A DNA stretch of 64,000 nucleotides, from contig CP030884.1 in the NCBI GenBank assembly GCA_006969385.1, positions 5,140,249 to 5,204,248 of the forward strand, written 5' to 3'. This document shows positions 17,438 through 26,153 of the stretch, in pieces. Both the position numbers and the translations under genes were made by a program. The notes beneath the pieces were generated by a model. The model was not told where the DNA came from. It saw nothing but the letters and a program-made list of their open reading frames with translations, and did not search any database. The DNA comes from Planctomycetaceae bacterium. GTDB lineage: Bacteria > Planctomycetota > Phycisphaerae > UBA1845 > UTPLA1. Position 1 is the first letter of the stretch; each line of letters starts with the position of its first letter.

Positions 17438-18175
17438 ATGGCTCAGCACATTCTCGCTGTCATTCTCGCGCGCGGCGGCAGCCAGGGGTTGCCCGGCAAA
17501 AACGCCCTGCCGCTGGCAGGTCGCCCCGTGATCGAGTGGACCATCCGCGCCGCGCGCGACGCCCGCTTGCTCGACGATATCTGCCTCACCAGCGATATGC
17601 CCGCCGCACTCGAATCCGCACGCGAATACAACATCGCTACCATCGAACGCCCCGCCGACCTCGCCACGCATCAGGCCGCCGTCGACGCGACGGTGCGGCA
17701 TGCCGTCGAGGCGTACGAGCAAGAAAACACGACGCCGACGCATATCGCCTTTCTCTACGGCAACGTGCCGGTGCGCCCTAGTGGCGTTATCGATCGCGCC
17801 ATCGAGTGCGCGCTCCGCACCGGCGCCGATTCCGTCCGCAGCATGTCGCCCGTCGGTAAGTTCCACCCCGATTGGATGCACCGCATGGACGGCGACCGCT
17901 TGACGCCCCTACGGCAAAACTCTATTCACCGTCGGCAGGATTTGGAGCCGCTGTTCTATCACGATGGCGCCGTCGTCGTCGTGACCCGCTCGGCGCTGTT
18001 CACAGCGGCAACCGACGATCCGCACGCATTCTTCGGCACCGACCGGCGCGGCGTATTGTCGAATGGCTATGTGGTCGACATCGATACGGAAATGGATTTG
18101 AGACTTGCGGAAGCGTTCTTGAGCGCTCGCTGTTTAGAAAACGCCGAAGCTGTTGCCTCAGGGGCGAACCGATGA
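17438..18175 (+). CDS. neuA: Nonulosonate (sialic-acid type) cytidylyltransferase
   Basis: The 245-residue enzyme couples CTP to a nine-carbon sugar acid (N-acetylneuraminate, legionaminate or a relative) to make the CMP-sugar for transfer. The nucleotide-binding motif is LAVILARGGSQGLPGKNALPLAGRPVIEW at residues 6-34. Further markers are CLTSDMP and the late VVDIDTEMDLRLAEAFL metal/substrate motif. A much longer open frame exists upstream, but it is antisense to the cysteine desulfurase. The ATG at 17438 gives the family start exactly. The stop overlaps the neuB start by four bases (ATGA). Confidence 0.9.
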   Translation: MAQHILAVILARGGSQGLPGKNALPLAGRPVIEWTIRAARDARLLDDICLTSDMPAALESAREYNIATIERPADLATHQAAVDATVRHAVEAYEQENTTPTHIAFLYGNVPVRPSGVIDRAIECALRTGADSVRSMSPVGKFHPDWMHRMDGDRLTPLRQNSIHRRQDLEPLFYHDGAVVVVTRSALFTAATDDPHAFFGTDRRGVLSNGYVVDIDTEMDLRLAEAFLSARCLENAEAVASGANR

Positions 18176-19272
18176 GATGCCCGCTCCCCTGGCACCGTTG
18201 CGATTCAACCGCGCGCGGCGATGATGCGAAGCAGGCGCAACCCTCGGTCTACATTATTGCCGAGATCGGCGTCAATCACGATGGCGATATCGACAAAGCC
18301 AAGCAACTCATCGACGCCGCCCAACGCGCCGGCGCCGATGCCGTTAAGTTTCAAATCTTCAACGCCGCCGAACTCGCAGGCGACGATGCGCCGCTTTGCA
18401 CCTATCAAGCCGATGCAATCGAGGCCGCAACATCGCAGCGCGACATGCTCGCCAAATTGGAACTATCCTCAGCGCAGCTAACCTCGCTACGTCAATATGC
18501 GGCGAAATGCAATATCGATTTCATCGCTACGCCGTTCGGTCTCGACGAACTTCATTTCCTCGCTAATTCGCTCAAACCCACGGCGATCAAGATTGCCTCA
18601 CCCGACCTCGTTAACATTTCTCTGATCGACGCCGCCATTGAAACGCATCTCCCGCTCATCATCTCGACCGGTGCCAGCACACAAGACGAAATCGATGCTT
18701 GCGTCGCGCGCATTGCGAACGCCGAAGCCACCGAGCGAACCGCGCTGCTGCACTGCATCTCCGCCTATCCCACGCCGCTTGCCGCGGCGCAACTCGGAAC
18801 GATTCGTTTTCTAGCCGAGTGCTGCAACCTAACCGTCGGCTTTAGCGATCACACCACCAGCATCGAAACCGGCGCCTACGCCGTCTGTGCCGGTGCGCCG
18901 ATCCTCGAACGCCATCTCACTTACGACTGCAACGCCGTCGGCCCCGATCATGCCATGTCCACCGAGCCCGACGATTTCCGGCGCTACGTGACTGCCGCCC
19001 GCGCCGCCGCCGCCGCCATGACGGGCGGACCGCGCACAACGAGCGAAATCGAACTTGAGGTCCGCAAACTCGCGCGCGGTCGCCTGATTCTCGCAAGCGA
19101 CCTTCCCGCCGGTACGCGCCTCCAACCGCAACACTTGCGCGTGCAGCGCCCCGCCGACGGCATCTGTCCTAGCCGCTGGGACGACGTGATCGGTCAAACC
19201 CTCACGACGCCGCTTCTGCAGGGCACGCCGCTTGACTGGAAACATCTTCAAACCGCTGCCGTCTCGGTCTGA
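18172..19272 (+). CDS. neuB: NeuB-type nonulosonate synthase
   Basis: The 366-residue enzyme condenses phosphoenolpyruvate with a six-carbon N-acetyl sugar to form a sialic-acid-like nonulosonate. The TIM-barrel part carries YIIAEIGVNHDGDIDKAKQLIDAAQRAGADAVKFQ (27-61), ATPFG, KIASPDL, ISTGAS, LLHCISAYPTP and GFSDHTT, the family's ordered motifs. The C-terminal SAF/antifreeze-like domain begins near 290 (LARGRLILASDLPAGTRL...). Start is by ATGA overlap with neuA. No neuC epimerase, legionaminic or pseudaminic genes are adjacent, so the exact sugar is undecided. This is the second pathway in the window feeding surface glycans. Confidence 0.9.
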   Translation: MRCPLPWHRCDSTARGDDAKQAQPSVYIIAEIGVNHDGDIDKAKQLIDAAQRAGADAVKFQIFNAAELAGDDAPLCTYQADAIEAATSQRDMLAKLELSSAQLTSLRQYAAKCNIDFIATPFGLDELHFLANSLKPTAIKIASPDLVNISLIDAAIETHLPLIISTGASTQDEIDACVARIANAEATERTALLHCISAYPTPLAAAQLGTIRFLAECCNLTVGFSDHTTSIETGAYAVCAGAPILERHLTYDCNAVGPDHAMSTEPDDFRRYVTAARAAAAAMTGGPRTTSEIELEVRKLARGRLILASDLPAGTRLQPQHLRVQRPADGICPSRWDDVIGQTLTTPLLQGTPLDWKHLQTAAVSV

Positions 19273-19415
19273 TAACGCACACTGCATCGCCCAACCAGAA
19301 ACTGATTCACTCGCATTCCAGATAAACCGATGCCAGCTTCGGATCGATAAGTCCGGGTAAGCACTGCACGAAATCCAACCGGATTGGATAGTGAAACTAG
19401 ATTGCGAGGACCGCC

Positions 19416-20294
19416 ATGCTGCAAACCGAAATTACGCCCGAAGCTAAGGCTATCGTCGATAACGCCATTGCGGACGTGGGCGAAATCGCAACGCTGCCGG
19501 AAGTAACCGTCAAGATCATCGAGATCGTCGAGAATCCGAAATCGACGGCGCGCGATCTGCACGACGTGATCAAGAATGACCCCGCCCTCTCGGCGCGCAT
19601 CCTGAAAGTCGTTAACTCGGCATTCTACGGCTTGCCGGGTCAAATCTCCTCGATCGACCGCGCCATTGTGCTGCTCGGATTGTCGGCGGTTAAGAATATC
19701 GCCATCGCCGCATCGATGACGCATCTGTTTACCGGCGGCAACAACATCGATGGCTTCAGCGGTGCCGACGTTTGGAAACATTCGATCGCCATCGCCGTCG
19801 GCTCGCGTTTGCTCTCGGCAGCCCAAGGCCGCCCGCAAGTCGAAGAAAGCTTCCTGGCCGGTCTAATTTCCGACCTCGGCCTATTGGTCGAGCGGCAAGT
19901 CTTCTCGCAGGAACTCGCGGAAGTCGTCTCACGCTATCGCGGTGAAGGCCGCAACTTCTGCGAACTGGAACAGGAAGTCATCGGTGCCGATCACCAAGCA
20001 TTTGGCATGGCACTCGCCAAGAAGTGGCGCTTCCCGCAAACGCTGTGTACGACCATCGGTTATCACCACAACCCAGCAACGCTGGCCGAAGTAAACCGGG
20101 AACTGCCGGCGATCATCAACGTCGCCGATATCCTCGCGAGCCGTGCCGAAATCGGGTTCTGCCAGCATGCGACCAATGCCGAGATTTGCGACGACCTTTA
20201 CACGCTGATCAAACTCGACCCCGCCAAAGTCGCTGAGATTGAAGCGGAAGTTCCGGAGCAGACGTCGATCGCGGAAAGCATCTTTGGCGATTAA
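19416..20294 (+). CDS. HDOD domain protein
   Basis: The 292-residue cytoplasmic protein is a single HDOD domain, a relative of HD hydrolases that usually lacks their catalytic residues and serves as a signalling adaptor. The typical order is visible: LPEVTVKIIEIVENPKSTARDLHDVIKNDPALSARILKVVNSAFYGLPGQISSIDRAIVLLGL, then VWKHSIAIAVGSR, AGLISDLGLLV, and FGMALAKKWRFP..CTTIGYHH. These match the pattern despite HD losses. GAGGACCGCC before the ATG is the ribosome site. A strong terminator follows. It stands alone in its operon and close to a PP2C phosphatase and a CheX/CheY set. Confidence 0.9.
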   Translation: MLQTEITPEAKAIVDNAIADVGEIATLPEVTVKIIEIVENPKSTARDLHDVIKNDPALSARILKVVNSAFYGLPGQISSIDRAIVLLGLSAVKNIAIAASMTHLFTGGNNIDGFSGADVWKHSIAIAVGSRLLSAAQGRPQVEESFLAGLISDLGLLVERQVFSQELAEVVSRYRGEGRNFCELEQEVIGADHQAFGMALAKKWRFPQTLCTTIGYHHNPATLAEVNRELPAIINVADILASRAEIGFCQHATNAEICDDLYTLIKLDPAKVAEIEAEVPEQTSIAESIFGD

Positions 20295-20346
20295 TCACCG
20301 CACAGTCGAATCGGACATCACGGTTCAAAGATCGATAAATTCAGAA

Positions 20347-20375
20347 ACGCCGGTCAACATTCGACCGGCGTTTTT
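20347..20375 (+). terminator. Rho-independent terminator of the HDOD gene
   Basis: ACGCCGGTC (20347-20355) pairs perfectly with GACCGGCGT (20363-20371) around a 7-base loop, and a TTTTT run ends at 20375. It lies 50 bases after the stop codon and is the clearest intrinsic terminator in the window. Confidence 0.92.
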
Positions 20376-20408
20376 CGTTGGCACGGAAGACAAGGGCGCT
20401 GGTTCGTA

Positions 20409-20915
20409 TCATTCACTGCCGTGTTTCGATTCGATGCGCATGCCGGGACGCACCGGTCCATCCAATACGACCCATGCGCGTTGGTCGCGCTTCAACGCGC
20501 GCATCGGTGCCAGTGCCATCACCTGCTTCAGTTCAATCAAACTTACAAATCTTGCCCACGATTCTGCCTCGTGGAAAAACTTGTCGTCGACGGCAATCGC
20601 CTGCTTAAACGGCGCGACCACGCTCGCTAACGTCGCGTCACCATCAAGCGTTCGGTAATGACAATTCCCTACCACGGCCAACGCACAAATCGGGCGCGAC
20701 GGTGGTTTGAGCCACAGCAAATCGCCCGGCGCGACTTCCTGCCACGGCGGTTTCCGCAGGCGCGACAGCCGACACTCCACGCGTTTCTTGCCCGCCAGCA
20801 TTCCATCGAGATAGCACTGGTGCACCACGACCAGATGGTGCCGCCGCGAGCCGCACTGCTCCGCAGCAGTCATGTCCGTATCTGGCAGATTGATTCCGGG
20901 CTGGGCGGCAGTCAT
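20409..20915 (-). CDS. ASCH/PUA-like domain protein
   Basis: The 168-residue protein contains HHLVVVHQCYLDGMLAGKKRVECRLSR at 26-52 and APGDLLWLKPPSRPICALAVVG at about 62-83. This is the strand pattern of the ASCH/EVE branch of PUA-like folds, which bind RNA or modified nucleotides: a strand, a K-x-x-E-R segment, GD followed by a strand, and a second strand. The rest (84-168) is helical. A second in-frame ATG at 20873 would remove 14 poorly ordered residues. The gene is convergent with the HDOD gene and divergent from the PP2C phosphatase gene. No ligand is predicted. Confidence 0.6.
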   Translation of the reverse strand: MTAAQPGINLPDTDMTAAEQCGSRRHHLVVVHQCYLDGMLAGKKRVECRLSRLRKPPWQEVAPGDLLWLKPPSRPICALAVVGNCHYRTLDGDATLASVVAPFKQAIAVDDKFFHEAESWARFVSLIELKQVMALAPMRALKRDQRAWVVLDGPVRPGMRIESKHGSE

Positions 20916-21044
20916 AAACTTGGCTCATTACGGTAGGATTGCTCGCAAAGGCAATTTGGACAACGCGATAGCGAATTCACCAGCGGCGTTCGCTATACTG
21001 TAACCACAACTGCGAATCACCCCGATTGTAACAGGGTTATCACC

Positions 21045-22352
21045 ATGACTGCATCGCCCCAAATGTCCGGCGCGACGACCGCTCACGCTTCCGATTGGAA
21101 ACCCCGGCTCGAACACATCGTCTCGACCATGCAGGAACTCAGTCTGCAGACCGATCCGCAGGACATGGTGCGCGCCTACGGTAAGCGCATGCGTATGCTG
21201 ATGCCGGCCGACCGCATGGTATCGATGAGTCGGCGCGGCTTAAAAAGCCCCATGGTGCGCGTGACGCGCTATTCCGAATGGCAGGAAGAGATTGATCCGT
21301 GGCGCGAACCCGCCAAACTGCCCGTGCTATACGACGGCCTGTTTGCCAAACTGATTTACGCCAACCAGCCGCAGGTGATTCACGATCTTACGCTCGACGA
21401 AAAAGACCCGGCGCGTAAGTTTATCGACGGCATGCGCTCGGTGTTGGCCATCCCCCTATACGATCAGGGCGAGGCGCTCAACATGGTGATCCTCGGTCGC
21501 AGCGAACCTAACGCGTTTAACATCGAGCAACTGCCCGAATGGGTCTGGATGAGCAACCTCTTCGGTCGCGCCACCCAAACGCTGGTGCTCAAGCGCGAGA
21601 TGCAGGAGATGTATGCGGAAATCGAGCACGAACTCGATCGCGTCGCCAAAATCCAGCAGGCCTTATTGCCCGAAAAGATCCCGGCGATTCCCACTATGCA
21701 GATCGCTGCTTACTACCAAACCTCCACTCGCGCGGGCGGTGATTATTACGATTTTCTCGAATTGCCCGACGGACGCTGGGGCATCTTGATCGCCGACGTC
21801 AGCGGCCACGGCACACCCGCAGCGGTCGTCATGTCGATCACGCACGGCATGGTGCACACCTACGACGGCCCGAGGGATAAACCGAGCCAACTGCTGACGT
21901 ACCTCAACGAAAAACTCTACCAACGCTACACCACCAACATCGGAGGTTTCGTGACGGCCTTTTATGGCATTTACGATCCGCAAACGCGCACACTCGATTA
22001 TTCGAGTGCGGGCCATAACCCGCCGCGGATCAAGCGTTGCACCGATGGCTCGATCATCAGCCTCGACCAGGCCCAAGCCTTGCCGTTGGGCATCGCCGGC
22101 GGCGTCGATTACATCAACGCCGAACACACGTTAGTTCCCGGCGATCAGGTCGTTCTCTATACCGACGGCATCACAGAAGCGATGGACCAGCAGGGTCATA
22201 TGTTCGGCACCGAACGCCTGGATATGGGTCTGGCCAATTGCATGCTGACTGCCGACGGCCTCATCGAGACGGTGATCAATGGCGTCAACGATTTCACCGC
22301 GAACTATCCTGCGGACGATGATCGAACGTTGTTGGTGGCGAAGATTTCGTAG
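21045..22352 (+). CDS. GAF domain / SpoIIE-type PP2C phosphatase
   Basis: The 435-residue protein has an N-terminal sensory part (about 20-185) of GAF type, a short coiled coil (EMQEMYAEIEHELDRVAKIQQALLPEKIP) and a SpoIIE/RsbU serine phosphatase domain (215-435). The metal-binding aspartates are in RAGGDYYDFLEL (Asp233), ILIADVSGHGTPAAVVMS (Asp251), LYTDGITEAMD and DDRTLLVAKI. The QQALLPE linker is the usual junction in RsbU-like proteins. These enzymes dephosphorylate anti-sigma-factor antagonists; no STAS or HATPase partner is in the window. No membrane segment is present, so it acts in the cytoplasm. Confidence 0.92.
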   Translation: MTASPQMSGATTAHASDWKPRLEHIVSTMQELSLQTDPQDMVRAYGKRMRMLMPADRMVSMSRRGLKSPMVRVTRYSEWQEEIDPWREPAKLPVLYDGLFAKLIYANQPQVIHDLTLDEKDPARKFIDGMRSVLAIPLYDQGEALNMVILGRSEPNAFNIEQLPEWVWMSNLFGRATQTLVLKREMQEMYAEIEHELDRVAKIQQALLPEKIPAIPTMQIAAYYQTSTRAGGDYYDFLELPDGRWGILIADVSGHGTPAAVVMSITHGMVHTYDGPRDKPSQLLTYLNEKLYQRYTTNIGGFVTAFYGIYDPQTRTLDYSSAGHNPPRIKRCTDGSIISLDQAQALPLGIAGGVDYINAEHTLVPGDQVVLYTDGITEAMDQQGHMFGTERLDMGLANCMLTADGLIETVINGVNDFTANYPADDDRTLLVAKIS

Positions 22353-22378
22353 TGCACGGGTTTGCAAGACTGGACCCC

Positions 22379-22444
22379 TTCACGTTTGAGAGCGACGGGT
22401 GCACTGTGGCACCGGCTAATAGCCGGTGGATGCTGACAAATCAC
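22379..22444 (+). repeat. Dispersed 66-base intergenic repeat, copy A
   Basis: The 66 bases match 57095-57160 in inverted orientation with five mismatches (about 92 % by my hand alignment). The centre is a perfect hairpin: CACCGGCT (22410-22417), loop AAT, AGCCGGTG (22421-22428). It lies just after a gene end. No coding role is likely. Confidence 0.75.
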
Positions 22445-22540
22445 CGAGGCCCGCCGGCATTCGCGAGATGGTGTAGCTACTGGCTTAAACAAATACCGCG
22501 TAAACAATAAATTACGCGAAAAGGTTTGCGCTGACTTGCC

Positions 22541-22951
22541 ATGGCACTGCTGCAACTCACGAACTATCCGGTTCCGCCCTACGCCGCGCGCATTCATCGG
22601 AATAACTTATGGCCGATACTCCTTATCACGGCTGTTTGGATCGCATGGCTGGTTATGTACGCCAATAATAGCATTGCGATCGTCATGTTCTCGATGGCGA
22701 TATACATCATCATCGTACTGATATTCGCGGCGCCGTCGTTTCTCAAAATCATCAAACTATGTCGTCGGCTGACGGAGTCCGAATTTCGCATTTGCACCGA
22801 ATGCGGCTTCGATCTGCGGACGCTGCCCGACCGCCATCAATGCCCCGAGTGCGGTTCGACCTATGACTACGACACGTTAAAAAAGCAATGGAAGGAATGG
22901 CGCGATACGCGTGCCCCTTTTTGCCGAAGTAATCGGGACACTCGAACTTAA
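22541..22951 (+). CDS. Small membrane protein with C-terminal zinc ribbon
   Basis: The 136-residue protein has two membrane segments (about 23-42 and 45-66), then a cytoplasmic tail with CTECGFDLR and CPECGSTYD, a four-cysteine zinc ribbon. This arrangement is common in planctomycetes, and the same design occurs at 58527-59273 in this window. No catalytic motif is present. The start is an ATG 188 bases after the PP2C gene. A GC hairpin at 23000-23027 follows the stop. Confidence 0.7.
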   Translation: MALLQLTNYPVPPYAARIHRNNLWPILLITAVWIAWLVMYANNSIAIVMFSMAIYIIIVLIFAAPSFLKIIKLCRRLTESEFRICTECGFDLRTLPDRHQCPECGSTYDYDTLKKQWKEWRDTRAPFCRSNRDTRT

Positions 22952-23283
22952 TAGCCGAGCAATAATCGCGGTATCAATTGATGGCAACGGATAGGTGAGC
23001 GACCGGCCCTTTAAAATGTAGCGGTCGGTCTCATCGCATTCCCCAACGAATAAAACAGGGACGCGACACGACCAAATCTGGCCGCATAGATCAGATGGCA
23101 CAGCGCTTATCAGTGGGCTTATAATCCGCGCGTAAAAGAAGATGTTCGCGATTACCAGATTTGCTCTCGGGTTGGCAACCAGCCTGTCGCCCGAGTTCGA
23201 ACGAACTTTCATATAGGGATGAATTCCACAGCATCATCATATTCGCACGTCCGCAACGCAAACACTCGCTCGGATACCCAATC
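22952..23283. other. Intergenic region with a hairpin at 23000-23027
   Basis: CGACCG (23000-23005) pairs with CGGTCG (23022-23027) across a 16-base loop, with no T-run after it, so it is not a clear terminator. The rest must contain the promoter of the flavoprotein fusion gene; no boxes are convincing. No small gene is supported. Confidence 0.4.
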
Positions 23284-24915
23284 ATGCTCGACATCACCCA
23301 CACGGCATTCCCGCACCTTTCAGACGAACAAATGCAATGCGTCGCGTCGCTGGCGACTTTGCAACATCTTGCCGACGGCGACATACTTTTCCCCGAAAGC
23401 ACGCGCGACTTTCCTTTCTACGTCGTCAGGGACGGTGCCGTTGAGATCAGCGAATCGTCCAGTGGTACGCGCAAGCTGGTCACCACCCACCAGTCCGGTG
23501 CCTTCGTCGGCGATGTCGATATGCTCACCGACCGCCCCGCGTTGGTTTGCGCAACCGCCCGCGGCGCGACGGCTGTTTACACCATCCCGCGTGCATCGTT
23601 CCGCCGGATTCTGGTCGAAGTGCCCGAGCTGAGCGAAATGTTGCTCGAAGCGTTTCAGGCGCGACGCAAGATACTCGAAGCCAAAGGGTTTTCCGGCGTA
23701 CGCCTAATCGGCACGCCCGGTGCGGCCAACACCCAGCGCATGCGCGAGTTTTTTTACAAGAACCACGTGCCGCATTCGTTGATCGACGCCAATTCGGAAG
23801 ACGGCGCGCGATTGCTGGAAGAAAATGGTAGTAACGCCGACGAACTTCCCGTCTTGCTATGCAACGGTCACGTCGCGCGCAACCCCAACATCATCCAAGT
23901 CGCGTCGTGCCTCGGCATTTCGAGAGAGATCGACGAAACGGTTTACGATCTCGTCATCGTCGGCGCGGGCCCGGCCGGCCTATCGGCAGCCGTCTACGGT
24001 GCGTCCGAAGGCCTGCGCATTCTCGTCGTCGATAAGATCGGCCCCGGTGGACAGGCTGGCAGCAGCTCAAAGATCGAAAACCTCATGGGTTTTCCCACGG
24101 GCATCAACGGTGCCGAGCTAGCCAATCGCGGCTACTTACAAGCGCTGAAATTCGGCGCGCAGTTCACTGCTCCCGTTGCCGTGCGAAGTATAAGTTCGGA
24201 AAGCGAAGGCAAGTTGCTTCTCAACTTGTGTACCGGTCAAACGGCCCATGCGCGCAGCGTGTTGATCGCCACCGGCGTGACCTATCGTCAACTCGATCTG
24301 GAAAACGGCAGGCAATTTGAAGGCAGCGGTATTTATTATTCGGCAACGGCCATCGAAGCAGCCGTTTGCCGACAATCCACTGCCGTCGTTGTGGGAGGCG
24401 GCAACTCCGCCGGCCAAGCCGCCATGTTTCTGGCCGATCATGCCGCCCAAGTCAAGCTCGTTTTGCGCAGCGGCGATTTGTGCAAGAGTATGTCGCAATA
24501 TCTCTGCACCCGCATCGAAAACCACCCCAAAATCGAGGTGCTTTATCATGCGAGCGTCACCACCGTAACGGGCGAGCAAACACTGAAGCGCATCACTCTG
24601 ATAAATAACGAGGGCGGCACCACAAATGAGCTGGATTGCGCCGCCCTCTTCATCTTTATCGGCGCCAGGCCGCATACCGACTGGCTACCCGATTCGGTCA
24701 GGCTCGACGACAAGGGATTCGTCAAAACCGGCAGCATGCTCGAACAGGATCGACTGTGGACGCTCGATCGCCCACCGTGCGATTTGGAAACGTCACTGCC
24801 GGGCGTTATGGCCGCCGGCGATGTGCGCGCGGGCACCACCAAGCGCTGCGGCTTCGCCGTGGGCGAAGGGTCGCTCGCCATATCGTGCGTGCACCGATTC
24901 TTAAGTCGTTTATGA
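23284..24915 (+). CDS. cNMP-domain / thioredoxin-reductase-like flavoprotein fusion
   Basis: The 543-residue protein has three parts. Residues 1-125 are a cyclic-nucleotide-binding domain of the CRP kind (FPFYVVRDGAVEIS, GAFVGDVDMLTDRP). Residues 135-215 are a glutaredoxin-like strand-helix unit without a CxxC (TQRMREFFYKNHVPHSLID..ELPVLLCNG). Residues 220-543 are an FAD/NAD(P)H reductase of the TrxB type: YDLVIVGAGPAGLSAAVYGASEGL (221-244), GGGNSAGQAAMFLA and a final GDVRAGTTKRCGFAVGEGS. The redox CATC of true thioredoxin reductases is replaced by a SATAIEAAVC region, so it may be a ferredoxin-NADP-like or sensor enzyme. The same domain order is known in many bacteria without assigned function. 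Confidence 0.88.
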   Translation: MLDITHTAFPHLSDEQMQCVASLATLQHLADGDILFPESTRDFPFYVVRDGAVEISESSSGTRKLVTTHQSGAFVGDVDMLTDRPALVCATARGATAVYTIPRASFRRILVEVPELSEMLLEAFQARRKILEAKGFSGVRLIGTPGAANTQRMREFFYKNHVPHSLIDANSEDGARLLEENGSNADELPVLLCNGHVARNPNIIQVASCLGISREIDETVYDLVIVGAGPAGLSAAVYGASEGLRILVVDKIGPGGQAGSSSKIENLMGFPTGINGAELANRGYLQALKFGAQFTAPVAVRSISSESEGKLLLNLCTGQTAHARSVLIATGVTYRQLDLENGRQFEGSGIYYSATAIEAAVCRQSTAVVVGGGNSAGQAAMFLADHAAQVKLVLRSGDLCKSMSQYLCTRIENHPKIEVLYHASVTTVTGEQTLKRITLINNEGGTTNELDCAALFIFIGARPHTDWLPDSVRLDDKGFVKTGSMLEQDRLWTLDRPPCDLETSLPGVMAAGDVRAGTTKRCGFAVGEGSLAISCVHRFLSRL

Positions 24916-24993
24916 ATGGAAGCCTATGAATTAAACGATTGAGCGCGACGCCTTATGGTCGACTAATTCCGAATTGCCGCCCCGAAACAAATC

Positions 24994-25968
24994 CTAATCG
25001 TCAAACGCCGACCGCCGCATCGGCTCGAACGACATGCGATCGGCCACATCCGGCAAGCCGTTGATCAAATCGCTAAAGTTGTCGCGCATGCTTTCGGTCG
25101 AACCCAACTCGACCTTCATCGTTTCGGCCGTCTGCTGAATGTTGACGACCAGATTGTCGAGCAAGCGGCTGACGAGTGCGTCGGGCTCATCCGAGAGTAG
25201 CATCGCCTGCGAGAACAAGCGATCGACCGATTCCATCTCGGCACCGCTCATCGCGATCTCGGCCAGCGTGGCCGCCGACGCCACGATGCGCGCGAAGCGC
25301 GTGTTCGCGTCGTTGTCGAGTTCGATTTCTTCGTCGTGATGGGCGCGCACCGCGGCGACAATCTCCGCATCGATCTTCCAGTCGGTCAACACTTCCGCCG
25401 CCACTTCCGCGTGCGTGATTCCCAAATCATCGCGTTCGTAGCGATGGATATGCGTCGGCCCTTCGACCATCACATTCTTCAGCACGACTTCGTACATGAT
25501 CGGCGCGCCGTACGCGAGTAGGCCGATTCCAAAGTCGCACAACAAGCCCGCCGTCGATGCCTGCGCCGCCATTGCCGGTGCCAATTGAATGGCCAAGTCA
25601 TTCGCCGCGACGCTAGTCGCAAATGCCGTTTGCCAGTATCGGTTGGTGTCGAACCCCGGCGGCTTGGTCTTACCCAAACCATCGACCACGTGGGCATTGA
25701 TAACGGCCGCACGCACGCGCTGGTTGCCCAGTCGCACACACGCCTCGCGCACCGACGACGTTGTCTTGGTACAGCCGTATAACGCCGAGTTTGCTTCGCG
25801 CAACAACTGTGCCGTTAAGCCCGCGTCTTTGCTGACGGCATCGGCAACCTGCTTGCTGTCGACGTTCGGATCGCGCGTGAGTTCCATCACCCGCATGACC
25901 GTCACCGAAGGGGCGGGAATCTTGGGGCTCTTGCGAACCTGCGTCAGAATGGCATCGGCCGTCATCAT
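24994..25968 (-). CDS. HDOD domain protein (second copy)
   Basis: The 324-residue protein begins with tandem ATG codons and shows the HDOD pattern: IPAPSVTVMRVMELTRDPNVDSKQVADAVSKDAGLTAQLLREANSALYG, VREACVRLGNQRV, then the late LGITHAEVAAEVLTDWKIDAEIVAAVRAHHDE. HD-type metal residues are largely absent, as usual for the adaptor class. The C-terminal 100 residues are an acidic helical extension. It is not closely alike to the HDOD protein at 19416, so the two are probably not recent duplicates. It is convergent with the flavoprotein fusion and likely monocistronic. Confidence 0.85.
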   Translation of the reverse strand: MMTADAILTQVRKSPKIPAPSVTVMRVMELTRDPNVDSKQVADAVSKDAGLTAQLLREANSALYGCTKTTSSVREACVRLGNQRVRAAVINAHVVDGLGKTKPPGFDTNRYWQTAFATSVAANDLAIQLAPAMAAQASTAGLLCDFGIGLLAYGAPIMYEVVLKNVMVEGPTHIHRYERDDLGITHAEVAAEVLTDWKIDAEIVAAVRAHHDEEIELDNDANTRFARIVASAATLAEIAMSGAEMESVDRLFSQAMLLSDEPDALVSRLLDNLVVNIQQTAETMKVELGSTESMRDNFSDLINGLPDVADRMSFEPMRRSAFDD

Positions 25969-26106
25969 CGTTTGATTATCCCGCGACTGCGCTTATCGAA
26001 TCGTCTTCCACTGACGCCTGCTACCGATCAGAACTAATTTACAATCCACGACTTATTTGAGTCACCGATCGTCCGCATTCAAAAAGCGGATAGGTACCCC
26101 AGCAAC

Positions 26107-26138
26107 GGGTGCCCCTGCCCCTCTGGCGATGGGGGACT
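26107..26138 (+). repeat. Dispersed 32-base palindromic repeat, copy 1
   Basis: The 32 bases match 55021-55052 in the same orientation with two mismatches. C-rich and G-rich blocks let the transcript fold back on either strand. The copy lies just downstream of the pilus operon on the minus strand, next to a TCCGC/GCGGA hairpin (26079-26097), so it may help end that transcript. Confidence 0.6.
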
Positions 26139-26153
26139 ACTGACGCGCGCCAA

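Noticed and set aside
17872..18171. N-terminal extension of NeuB by 100 codons
   Set aside because: It overlaps neuA in another frame; the ATGA overlap at 18172 gives the family start.
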